A DNA stretch of 64,000 nt from the NCBI RefSeq assembly GCF_000260715.1, contig NC_017834.1:310001-374000 (forward strand), written 5' to 3'. The notes below the pieces were generated by a model, which worked only from the letters and a program-made list of their open reading frames with translations, did not search any database and was not told where the DNA came from. Each line of letters begins with the position of its first letter. Positions within the stretch are counted from its first letter, which is position 1. This document shows, one piece after another, positions 57,392 through 64,000 of the stretch. The translations under genes were made by a program, and so were the position numbers. Source of the DNA: Bifidobacterium animalis subsp. animalis ATCC 25527. GTDB lineage: Bacteria > Actinomycetota > Actinomycetes > Actinomycetales > Bifidobacteriaceae.

Positions 57392-57712
57392 ATGTCCAAG
57401 GGCACGAGATACACGGATGAGTTCAAGGCGAAGGCCGTCAGGCTGTTGACGGAGTCCCGTCCCTCGTATTCGTCGGAGACGAAGGCGATCGCCGAGGTGG
57501 CCAGGGATCTGGGCGTCTCGTCCGAGACGCTGCGGCGTTGGCGGAACCAGTCGGATGCGTCGGCCGCGGAACAGTCGGAACAGTCCGCGCAGGAGGCGAT
57601 GGCCGAGCTCAAGCGTCTGCGGGCGGAGAACGCGGAGCTGCGGCGGGCGAACGAGATTTTGACGACGGCGTCGGCTTTTTTCGCGGCGCGGCTCGACCCG
57701 ACACGGCCCTGA
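57392..57712 (+). CDS. IS3-family transposase OrfA (copy 2)
   Basis: 106 residues, identical in translation to OrfA of copy 1: helix-turn-helix EVARDLGVSSETLRRWRNQ and a C-terminal coiled coil. The T run in GGCTTTTTTCG (57673-57683) near its 3' end is a plausible -1 slippage site for making OrfAB. The stop TGA overlaps the OrfB start as TGATG. Confidence 0.93.
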   Translation: MSKGTRYTDEFKAKAVRLLTESRPSYSSETKAIAEVARDLGVSSETLRRWRNQSDASAAEQSEQSAQEAMAELKRLRAENAELRRANEILTTASAFFAARLDPTRP

Positions 57713-58644
57713 TGTCCGCGTACATCGACGCGCATCGGGATCGTTTCGGGGTCGGGCCGATCTGCAGGGTGCTGGGCGCGGCGTCGGATTGCGGGTTTCT
57801 CACGCCGCGCGGCTACCGCATGTTCAAGACCAGGCCGCCCAGCCGCATGAAGGCGCGCCACGAGGCGCTGGCCCGGGACATCCTCCGGATCCATTCGGAT
57901 TTCTTCATGGCCGTGTACGGATACAGGAAGGTCCATGCCCAGCTGCTCGCCGAGGGGTGGGATCCGTCCGAGGTCGGCCGCGACCAGGTGATGAACATCA
58001 TGCGCGAGCTCGGCATACAAGGCGTCAGGCGCGGCAGGACGCCGGCGACCACCAGGCCGGCGAAGGGCGCGGGCGGCAGGCCCGACCTCGTGGAGCGCAG
58101 GTTCCGGGCCATGGCGCCGAACCGGCTGCACGTGGCCGACATCACCTACGTGCGCATGACGGACGGGCGGTTCGGCTACGCTGCGTTCGTCACCGACGTA
58201 TTCGCCCGCCGCATCGTGGGATGGGCGTGCGCCACCAGCATGAACACCGAGGAGCTGCCCCTGCAGGCGCTGGAGCAGGCGATCTCCTGGGCCGCGGGGC
58301 ACGGCGGCACCCGGGGGCTCATCCACCACTCCGACCACGGCTCCCAGTACATCAGCACGGTGTACACCACGCGCGTGCGCGAGTACGGGATGCTGCCCTC
58401 GACCGGCACGGTCGGCGACTCCTACGACAACGCCATGGCCGAGTCCGTCAACGGCGCGTACAAGACCGAGCTGGTCTGGCGGCGCAAGCCGTTCCGGGAC
58501 GTGGGCGACCTGGAGCTGGCGACGTTCCAATGGGTCTCATGGTGGAACTCGAAACGCCTCCACGCCAGCCTGGACTACAGGACACCCGAGCAGGTCGAAA
58601 CCGAGTACTATACGAACCAGGCGACACAAGCCGCCTCACTATAA
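57712..58644 (+). CDS. IS3-family transposase OrfB (copy 2)
   Basis: 310 residues, identical in translation to OrfB of copy 1, with an intact DDE catalytic triad (ADITYVR, HHSDHGSQY, NAMAESVNG). The frame is open upstream of its ATG through the orfA slippage region (FRGAARPDTAL), supporting production as an OrfAB fusion. Both copies look fully functional. Confidence 0.93.
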   Translation: MSAYIDAHRDRFGVGPICRVLGAASDCGFLTPRGYRMFKTRPPSRMKARHEALARDILRIHSDFFMAVYGYRKVHAQLLAEGWDPSEVGRDQVMNIMRELGIQGVRRGRTPATTRPAKGAGGRPDLVERRFRAMAPNRLHVADITYVRMTDGRFGYAAFVTDVFARRIVGWACATSMNTEELPLQALEQAISWAAGHGGTRGLIHHSDHGSQYISTVYTTRVREYGMLPSTGTVGDSYDNAMAESVNGAYKTELVWRRKPFRDVGDLELATFQWVSWWNSKRLHASLDYRTPEQVETEYYTNQATQAASL

Positions 58645-58960
58645 AGGCGGAACAAAAACCAGACCAGTTCAGAGTTTGTCTCACATAAGGAAAGTCAGCG
58701 AGACTCAGTGAGAAGAAGTAAGTCCGCGTGACTTGGTTTGTCGGGGACCGCGGGTAATCCAGTGCGCTTTGTATAATGTGGAGTCGCTGTGCCGGCACGC
58801 GGATCGCCGCATGAATCCGCCTGCCCACGAGTCCAGCCGAACCTGACTTTCGGCGGATCGGCACGCGCGCCGCAGACAAATCCGCGGCGATATTCCAGGC
58901 ATTCGCACGCATGCGAGTGCCCCGACCATACGCTGGCATGCGGCAGGGTAGAGGAACACC

Positions 58961-59326
58961 ATGGTTAACGCTATTGAGGCATTTGACGCCAAGCACATGA
59001 AGCCGGCCGACGAGATTCCGGCATTCCGTCCGGGCGACACCGTCGACGTGAACGTGAAGATTCAGGAAGGCAACAACTCCCGTATCCAGACCTTCACCGG
59101 CGTGGTCATCGGCCGTCAGGGCGCCGGCGTGCGCGAGACCTTCATTGTGCGCAAGATCAGCTTCGGCACCGGTGTGGAGCGCCGCTTCCCGCTGCACTCC
59201 CCGTCCATCGACTCGATCAAGGTCGTTCGCCGTGGCCGCGTCCGCCGCGCCAAGCTGTACTACCTGCGCAATCTGCGTGGCAAGGCAGCTCGCATCGTCG
59301 AGCGCCGCGACAACTCCGCCAAGTGA
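58961..59326 (+). CDS. rplS: 50S ribosomal protein L19
   Basis: A 121-residue protein at the 30S-50S interface. It has [60 protein letters not shown] and [28 protein letters not shown] before the ATG. In many bacteria rplS follows trmD; here it is 38 kb away, with lepB and rnhB downstream. It has its own terminator. Confidence 0.96.
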   Translation: MVNAIEAFDAKHMKPADEIPAFRPGDTVDVNVKIQEGNNSRIQTFTGVVIGRQGAGVRETFIVRKISFGTGVERRFPLHSPSIDSIKVVRRGRVRRAKLYYLRNLRGKAARIVERRDNSAK

Positions 59327-59348
59327 GTCTTGCCATAACGGTTTTGTG

Positions 59349-59380
59349 AAAGCCGGGTTCCGTGTTCGGGCCCGGCTTTT
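59349..59380 (+). terminator. Rho-independent terminator of rplS
   Basis: AAAGCCGGG (59349-59357) pairs with CCCGGCTTT (59371-59379), followed by T. Confidence 0.85.
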
Positions 59381-59539
59381 GCTTATGCGGGCAGATATGC
59401 GGCGATCTGCGGCAGAGAGCAGTGCGCGCGCCGGTGACTCGACAGCCGTGGAACATTTGTTGTGAATGGTGAACGCCGCAGTGGGTCTCCGCCGAAAATG
59501 ATACATTGGAGTGCGGTAATCATTTCGACAGGAGGGGTC

Positions 59540-60265
59540 ATGGATTCTTCGAACGAGCCCATGCCGCAGAGTCCGGCGCCAACGGAGACGCCCGGCAATC
59601 GCGATGCGGGGGCTGTGAATCTGGACTCCGCCGGGACGGAGCCGCAACTCGCCTCGGCAAAGGGGACGGCAGTACGGGATTTCTTCCTGTGGTGCGCGAT
59701 TCCCGTGGCCATTGTAGTGCTGCTGCGCATCTTCGTATTCGGCATGTATGTGATTCCGTCACGTTCCATGGAGAACACGATCATGCCAGGCGACCGCGTG
59801 ATCACCACCAAGCTCTCCCCGCGGCCGGTCGCGCTCAAACGCGGCGACATTGTGGTGTTCAAAGACCCCTCCAACTGGCTCGCGAACGAGGAGACCACCT
59901 ATCACAGCGACTATTTGATCAAACGGCTGATCGGGCTGCCCGGCGACACCGTCGAATGCGAAGGGGCGGGCCAGCCGGTGAAGATCAACGGCGTGGCGAT
60001 TGACGAATCCGCGTATGTCAAGCCCGGTGACCAGCCCAGCACCTTCCCGTTCAAGGTCACCGTGAGCGAGGGGCACGTGTTCGTGATGGGAGACAACCGC
60101 AGCAATTCCGCGGATTCCCGCTTCCATTTGAACGACGCGCAACATGGGCAGGTGCCCATTCGCGACATCGCCGGCGTCGCCTTCGCACGGTACTGGCCGC
60201 TCAACCGCATTGCGTGGCTGAGCAATTACAGCGACGTGTTCGCGAACGTGCCCGACGCGGGCTGA
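59540..60265 (+). CDS. lepB: Signal peptidase I
   Basis: Removes signal peptides from exported proteins at the outer face of the membrane. The 241-residue product has a Pro-rich cytoplasmic N-terminus (about 45 residues), one membrane anchor ([20 protein letters not shown]) and the S26 catalytic domain. The serine is Ser76 in [13 protein letters not shown] and the lysine Lys128 in [11 protein letters not shown], with [17 protein letters not shown] as box E. AGGAGGGG precedes the ATG at 59540; an upstream ATG at 59462 is less likely. rnhB follows at 44 bp. Confidence 0.95.
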   Translation: MDSSNEPMPQSPAPTETPGNRDAGAVNLDSAGTEPQLASAKGTAVRDFFLWCAIPVAIVVLLRIFVFGMYVIPSRSMENTIMPGDRVITTKLSPRPVALKRGDIVVFKDPSNWLANEETTYHSDYLIKRLIGLPGDTVECEGAGQPVKINGVAIDESAYVKPGDQPSTFPFKVTVSEGHVFVMGDNRSNSADSRFHLNDAQHGQVPIRDIAGVAFARYWPLNRIAWLSNYSDVFANVPDAG

Positions 60266-60309
60266 TCTGTGCTGGATGCGCGGGTTTTCGGAGTCGAGAA
60301 AGGGGCGGT

Positions 60310-61086
60310 ATGGCGCCGTCGTTTGCATTGGAACGGCAGATTGCCGCCGACGGGTTCGACATAATCGTCGGATTCGACGAAGTGGGACGCGGGTCGCTGG
60401 CAGGTCCGGTGATGGTGGGCGCGGCCGCGTTCCTTGCGCGGAATCTCGGCGAAGCGCAGACCGCCATGCCGCAGTATCTCGCAGATTCCAAGACGCTCAC
60501 CGAGCATAGGCGCGAGAGTCTGTACGAGCCGCTGCAGGCGTGGGTGGACGGTTTTGCGATTGGTTCGGCGAGCAATGCGGAGATCGACGAATGGGGCATC
60601 TCGCATGCGCTCGGCATCGCCGCACTACGCGCACTCGATGGTGTGGAACGCGCCCTCGGCATGGGTAGCCCGGGCGACCGCGAGATGCACGGTTTCGACG
60701 CGCGCCGCAAATACTCGGGAACATGGGCGTACACACAACACGATTCGCTGCAGCATGCGGGTGGGCTGCGCGTCGGCGCGATACTCGACGGGCCGAATGA
60801 CTACATATCCAAGGCATTGGGCACTTTCGAAGCTCCCGCGGTGCCCATGCCGGCGCAGATGCGCACGCTGGTCAAGGCGGATGCGCAGTGTGCCAGCGTC
60901 GCAGCGGCGGCGGTGCTGGCGAAGGTGACCCGAGACCGTCTGATGGAACAGTTGGCGCGCGAGCATGCCGAATACGCGCGCTACGGGTGGGATCGCAATA
61001 AGGGGTACGGCTCGAAGGCGCACCGCGAGGCAATTGCGCAATGCGGGCCGAGCGATCTGCATCGCGTGAGCTGGCATCTCGCCTGA
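60310..61086 (+). CDS. rnhB: Ribonuclease HII
   Basis: Removes ribonucleotides from DNA. The 258-residue product has DIIVGFDEVGRGSLAGPVMVG (catalytic DE), LADSKTLTEHRRESLYEPL, GAILDGPNDYI (catalytic aspartate) and VKADAQCASVAAAAVLAKVT with a final aspartate in RDRL. Relative to E. coli RNase HII (198 residues) there is a longer middle segment around residues 115-150. AGGGG lies before ATG 60310. The rplS-lepB-rnhB order is common in Actinobacteria and Firmicutes. Confidence 0.95.
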   Translation: MAPSFALERQIAADGFDIIVGFDEVGRGSLAGPVMVGAAAFLARNLGEAQTAMPQYLADSKTLTEHRRESLYEPLQAWVDGFAIGSASNAEIDEWGISHALGIAALRALDGVERALGMGSPGDREMHGFDARRKYSGTWAYTQHDSLQHAGGLRVGAILDGPNDYISKALGTFEAPAVPMPAQMRTLVKADAQCASVAAAAVLAKVTRDRLMEQLAREHAEYARYGWDRNKGYGSKAHREAIAQCGPSDLHRVSWHLA

Positions 61087-61193
61087 TATGCCGGCGAGCA
61101 TCATCCTTAAGGCTGAGAACGGGCGTGGTCTGCCGGGGGAATTCATCCCGTTGCACGATGGGGTGTGCGGGCGCGACACCGTAGCTTGGAAGC

Positions 61194-62183
61194 ATGAACG
61201 CAATACAGAACAACAATCCCGGCGCGCCGATGCCGCAGGCGCCGCAGAACGCGCCGCATCCCATGCCGCAAACCTCCGCAGATGCCATGCACCACAACGG
61301 GTATGCACCGCAGCCCTCAATGACCGCGGCACCCATGCCGTACCCTGACGGAGCGCCGATGGGCGGCCAATCGCTCGCGCTGCAGGGAATCGACCTAGTG
61401 ATGGATTACAACACAGGCGGTTCGGGCAACCCGGCGGCAGGGATGCAGCCCGCGGCATGGCAGATGGGTCAGCCACTCGCGCTGAACCACGCGAACTTCC
61501 AGCTTGACGAAGGCGAACGCGTGGCGATCATGGGACCGTCGGGTTCAGGCAAATCGACGCTGCTGCATGTGCTTGCCGGCATCACGAAGCCGACGGCCGG
61601 CCAAGTGCTGTTCCGCGGTGCCGACATCGACCGCATTCCGGACGCCGAACGCACCCGCATGCGCAGGCAGGCGTTCGGATTCGTCTTCCAGTCCGGGCAA
61701 CTGCTGCCGGAACTGCCGGCGATCGAAAACGTGGCATTGCCGCTCATGCTCGGCGGCATGGCGTACTCGCAGGCGACCGACCAGGCCGCCATGTGGCTGG
61801 AACGCATGGGATTGCGCAATCTGATGCGCAATCGACCCGGCCAGATGAGTGGCGGCCAGATGCAACGCGTCGCCATCGCGCGCGCACTGTGTGTGAATCC
61901 GGCCATCATCTTCGCCGACGAGCCGACCGGCGCGCTCGACCAGAACACCGGGCACGAGGTGATGAATCTGCTCATGCAGGCGGCGGCCGCGAACAACGCC
62001 GCAGTGGTGCTTGTCACCCACGACCCGAACATCGCCGCATACTGCGACCGCACCGTGAGCATGCGCGACGGCATGATCCTCGACGCGGCCAACCGGCGCG
62101 CAGGCATGCAGCGCCAACCGCAGAACGACGCCCCGGCACAGGCAGTGCAGATGGGCGCCCAACCACAAGGAGCGTTGCAATGA
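61194..62183 (+). CDS. ABC transporter ATP-binding protein, MacB/LolD type
   Basis: A 329-residue ATPase paired with the FtsX-like permease that follows. The first 60 residues are Met/Pro/Gln/Ala-rich (PMPQAPQNAPHPMPQ) and of unknown role. The ATPase has Walker A AIMGPSGSGKSTLLHVLAG (about 110-128), QSGQLLPELPAIENVALPL (Q loop), signature MSGGQMQRVAIARAL, Walker B IIFADEPTGALDQ and VTHDPNIAAYCDR. This form typically drives export or extraction of lipids, lipoproteins or antimicrobial peptides. Its stop overlaps the permease ATG by four bases (ATGA). Confidence 0.93.
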   Translation: MNAIQNNNPGAPMPQAPQNAPHPMPQTSADAMHHNGYAPQPSMTAAPMPYPDGAPMGGQSLALQGIDLVMDYNTGGSGNPAAGMQPAAWQMGQPLALNHANFQLDEGERVAIMGPSGSGKSTLLHVLAGITKPTAGQVLFRGADIDRIPDAERTRMRRQAFGFVFQSGQLLPELPAIENVALPLMLGGMAYSQATDQAAMWLERMGLRNLMRNRPGQMSGGQMQRVAIARALCVNPAIIFADEPTGALDQNTGHEVMNLLMQAAAANNAAVVLVTHDPNIAAYCDRTVSMRDGMILDAANRRAGMQRQPQNDAPAQAVQMGAQPQGALQ

Positions 62184-63604
62184 GCACCTTCGCACTGTGG
62201 AGACTCTTCCACCGGCACATGTTCCACCATGACGACGAATCGGATGCGCCGCGCGACCACACGGGCCTGCTCGCCGTCATCGCCTTCGCCGCGGCGACCG
62301 CGATCTTCCTCACCGTGCTCGGCGGTCTGCATGGCTTCATCTGGCGTGCGTCACCAGACCACACAGTTGGCTGCTTCTTCAATGATTCTGCCTGCTCCAC
62401 GCACGCCAACGTGAGCGTCAACGGCGAGTTCTACGTGGTGCTCGCCATGTTCGCCTGCGTGCTGCTCGTGGTGCCCTTCACCACGCTCGCGGGCTCTGCG
62501 GCGCGCCTTGCCGCCACACGTCGCGACGAACGACTCGCGGCGCTGCGACTGGCTGGCGCCACGACGTCGCAGGTGGTGCGGCTGACCGCCCTCGAAGCGG
62601 TCGGACAGGCCGTGATCGGCTCCGTGCTGGGCATTGCCGGGTATTTCGCCGTGATGCCGCTCATCATGATGCTGCACTTCGAGAACCGCACCTTCGACTT
62701 CGAACAGCTGTGGGTGGGGCCGTGGGCGCTCATCGGCACCGTCGTCGGCGTTGCCGCACTGGCCCTGGTCTCCGCGCTGCTCACGTTGCGCAAGGTGGCC
62801 ATCACGCCATTGGGCGTCACCGCGCGCCAAGGTGCCGCGATGCCCGGCAAATGGCGCGTGGCGCTGTTCGTGGTCGCCCTCGTGTTCGGTTTCGCCATGC
62901 TCAACAACATGAACCTCGTGGCCGGCGCCGGTGTGGCGGTGGCGTATGGGGTCGTGTTCGCGATCATCGGCGGCTGCTTCATGCTGCTCAACGTGATCGG
63001 TTCGTGGGTGATCGCCGCCGTGGCGAAGTCGCGTGCGCACCGTCCGAAATCCGCCGCCACCATGATTGCGATGCGCCGCATTCTCGACAACCCGAAGCGT
63101 GCGTGGCGCAATGTCTCGGGCATCGCACTCGCCGTGTTCATTGCGGGCATCACCGCCGTATGCGGCGCACTGGGCGCGGCATCGGGCGACGCCGACCCGG
63201 AGACGCTGATGATGATGCACGACATCTCGCTCGGCGGCACGCTTACGCTGGTGTTCGCCGCCGTGCTGGCCGCGGTGAGCTCGGGCATCATGCAGTCGGC
63301 CAGCGTGTTCGACCAGGCCGACGAATACCACATGCTCATGCTTGAGGGCACCGATGCGCTCACATTGCGCAAGGCGCGGTTCTCGGAAGTGCTCACGCCG
63401 CTCAACACGGTGATCGTCATCTCCGCCGGCTGCTCGTTGCTGCTCATGCTGCCGCTGGTCGGCTCGATGCTCAGTGACCCCACCGTGATGCTGCGCTGCA
63501 TGTTCGGCATTGCGCTGTGCTATGCGCTGGTGACCGTTGGTGCGGTGAGCGCGAACCACACCGCCACGCGCCTCGATTCGATCTCGCGTCGCCGCGACGA
63601 TTGA
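62180..63604 (+). CDS. ABC transporter permease, FtsX-like
   Basis: A 474-residue membrane protein with a first helix at about 30-50 (LLAVIAFAAATAIFLTVLGG), an extracellular loop with two cysteines (CFFNDSACS), and FtsX-type triplets of helices. RLAATRRDERLAALRLAGAT is the cytoplasmic loop conserved in the family, followed by VVRLTALEAVGQAVIGSVLG. A second set of helices lies from about 235 to 460. It is translationally coupled to the ATPase gene by ATGA. The perfect 84-bp palindrome follows 18 bp after the stop. The substrate is unknown. Confidence 0.92.
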   Translation: MSTFALWRLFHRHMFHHDDESDAPRDHTGLLAVIAFAAATAIFLTVLGGLHGFIWRASPDHTVGCFFNDSACSTHANVSVNGEFYVVLAMFACVLLVVPFTTLAGSAARLAATRRDERLAALRLAGATTSQVVRLTALEAVGQAVIGSVLGIAGYFAVMPLIMMLHFENRTFDFEQLWVGPWALIGTVVGVAALALVSALLTLRKVAITPLGVTARQGAAMPGKWRVALFVVALVFGFAMLNNMNLVAGAGVAVAYGVVFAIIGGCFMLLNVIGSWVIAAVAKSRAHRPKSAATMIAMRRILDNPKRAWRNVSGIALAVFIAGITAVCGALGAASGDADPETLMMMHDISLGGTLTLVFAAVLAAVSSGIMQSASVFDQADEYHMLMLEGTDALTLRKARFSEVLTPLNTVIVISAGCSLLLMLPLVGSMLSDPTVMLRCMFGIALCYALVTVGAVSANHTATRLDSISRRRDD

Positions 63605-63622
63605 GATGTGGTGGGAGACGAG

Positions 63623-63706
63623 CTATCTGTTACGGGCTACGGTTTCCCCCTTACGGGCTAGGATATCCTAGCCCGTAAGGGGGAAACCGTAGCCCGTAAC
63701 AGATAG
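63623..63706. repeat. Family A perfect 84-bp palindrome (A10)
   Basis: Each arm reads CTATCTGTTACGGGCTACGG then TTTCCCCCTTACGGGCTAGG and AT, meeting at the centre GGATATCC (63661-63668). All 42 base pairs match and there is no loop or core. Two TTACGGGCTA units lie in each arm. It is placed exactly between the convergent FtsX-like and AEC genes. Confidence 0.97.
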
Positions 63707-63715
63707 GATGGGCAG

Positions 63716-64000
63716 TTAGCTGAGGAGTGCGGCGATGATCGCGATGAAGATGGGGCTCGTCATCGTGGAGATGAGTATGCCGTCGCGCGCGAAGGTCATG
63801 CCGACATTGTAGCGGGCCGCGTAGTTGTACACGTTCTGGCCGGTGGGCAGTGCGGCGAGCACGACGCAGCCGTACAGCGTGGGTCCGCGGAAGCCCATGG
63901 CGAATGCGATGCCGAATGCGATGAGCGGCATCACGATGTTCTTGAGCACCGCCACCGTCCAGATCGCCGGCAGATTCGACTTGTTCTGCATCGGCTTCGT
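63716..64000 (-). CDS. AEC family transporter, C-terminal part (runs off the window)
   Basis: About 95 C-terminal residues are visible. NKSNLPAIWTVAVLKNIVMP, YGCVVLAALPTGQNVYNYAA and the terminal FARDGILISTMTSPIFIAII are the last three or four helices of an auxin efflux carrier-type transporter, including the conserved ALPTGQNVY segment. The frame stays open to base 64,000, so the ATG at 63,991 is internal and the 5' part lies outside. It is distinct from the AEC gene at 52 kb. Confidence 0.85.
   Translation of the reverse strand, partial: TKPMQNKSNLPAIWTVAVLKNIVMPLIAFGIAFAMGFRGPTLYGCVVLAALPTGQNVYNYAARYNVGMTFARDGILISTMTSPIFIAIIAALLS

Larger units (their letters stand above)
57334..58671 (+). 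mobile_element. IS3-family insertion sequence, copy 2 (1338 bp)
   Basis: Same ends, length and protein sequences as the copy at 31,220-32,557, in the opposite orientation. It is flanked by a GAG duplication (57331-57333, 58672-58674). It interrupts the family C array exactly between two units. Confidence 0.96.
57006..58745. repeat. Family C array, exact 52-bp period, interrupted by an IS
   Basis: TTTGTCT (or TTAGTCT) starts at 57022, 57074, 57126, 57178, 57230 and 57282, every 52 bp. The next expected position, 57334, is the IS boundary; after the IS plus one GAG copy, TTTGTCT resumes at 58675. A last copy begins at 58737. In the best units GACTTGGTTTGTCTCACT is followed about 11 bases later by AGTGGGACAAACCAAGTC, giving a hairpin of about 47 nt plus a 5-base linker. 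The gap contains no gene other than the IS. Confidence 0.93.

Overview
The window is a gene-dense, GC-rich stretch of an actinobacterial chromosome, most likely Bifidobacterium. The grounds are the codon and base bias, the coaD - SepIVA-like - DUF177 - rpmF - rnc block, a DUF3039 gene, an AlgX-free set of short housekeeping operons, and a large GH2 beta-galactosidase. The genus is an inference; no rRNA or fructose-6-phosphate phosphoketolase gene lies in the window.

Layout. 1-10.2 kb: end of gpsA, ddl, a Pro/Gln-rich DUF4190-like membrane protein, a CPBP protease homologue, an MscS channel, a TetR regulator, a DUF2974 hydrolase, a CmpB-type membrane protein and a PLP aminotransferase. 10.4-16.4 kb: a 929-residue protein of unknown function with TPR-like repeats, a decayed paralogue of it, and a PfkB-fold protein. 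16.6-22.8 kb: rpmB, recG, rsmD, then trmD, rimM, khpA and rpsP on the other strand. 23-31 kb: lacZ, a membrane-anchored EEP-fold hydrolase, a CDF-like transporter and ffh. 31.2-32.6 kb: first copy of a 1338-bp IS3-family element. 33-44.7 kb: cysS, an ABC-F ATPase, a glutamine amidotransferase, ilvN-ilvB, rnc, and rpmF, DUF177, a SepIVA-like gene and coaD. 44.8-53.3 kb: DUF3039, an aldo/keto reductase, pncB, a six-helix membrane protein, rph-rdgB-femX and an AEC transporter. 53.4-56.9 kb: tRNA-Leu, tRNA-Thr, manC and pgi. 57.3-58.7 kb: second IS copy, inverted relative to the first. 59-64 kb: rplS, lepB, rnhB, an ABC exporter pair and the end of a second AEC transporter.

The most unusual content is between the genes. 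At least five sequence families of repeats fill the intergenic spaces. Family A is built from TTACGGGCTA / TAGCCCGTAA units, in most loci arranged as opposed arms around a roughly 90-bp core; the arms stay complementary even where their sequence differs. It includes one perfect 84-bp palindrome. Family B is a hairpin of almost constant 48 nt (TGCGTAA...GGGACAG / CTGTCCC...TTACGCA). Family C is a hairpin unit repeated at exactly 52 bp. Families D and E are imperfect direct repeats with a period of 51-53 bp. Both IS copies interrupt a 52-bp-period array (C and D); removing each IS with one 3-bp target duplication restores the spacing to 52 bp. I do not recognise these families as a described system.

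Functionally most genes are housekeeping: ribosome biogenesis and tRNA modification, protein targeting and secretion (ffh, lepB), peptidoglycan and sugar-nucleotide metabolism (ddl, femX, manC, pgi), cofactor synthesis (coaD, pncB), branched-chain amino acids (ilvBN) and lactose hydrolysis.
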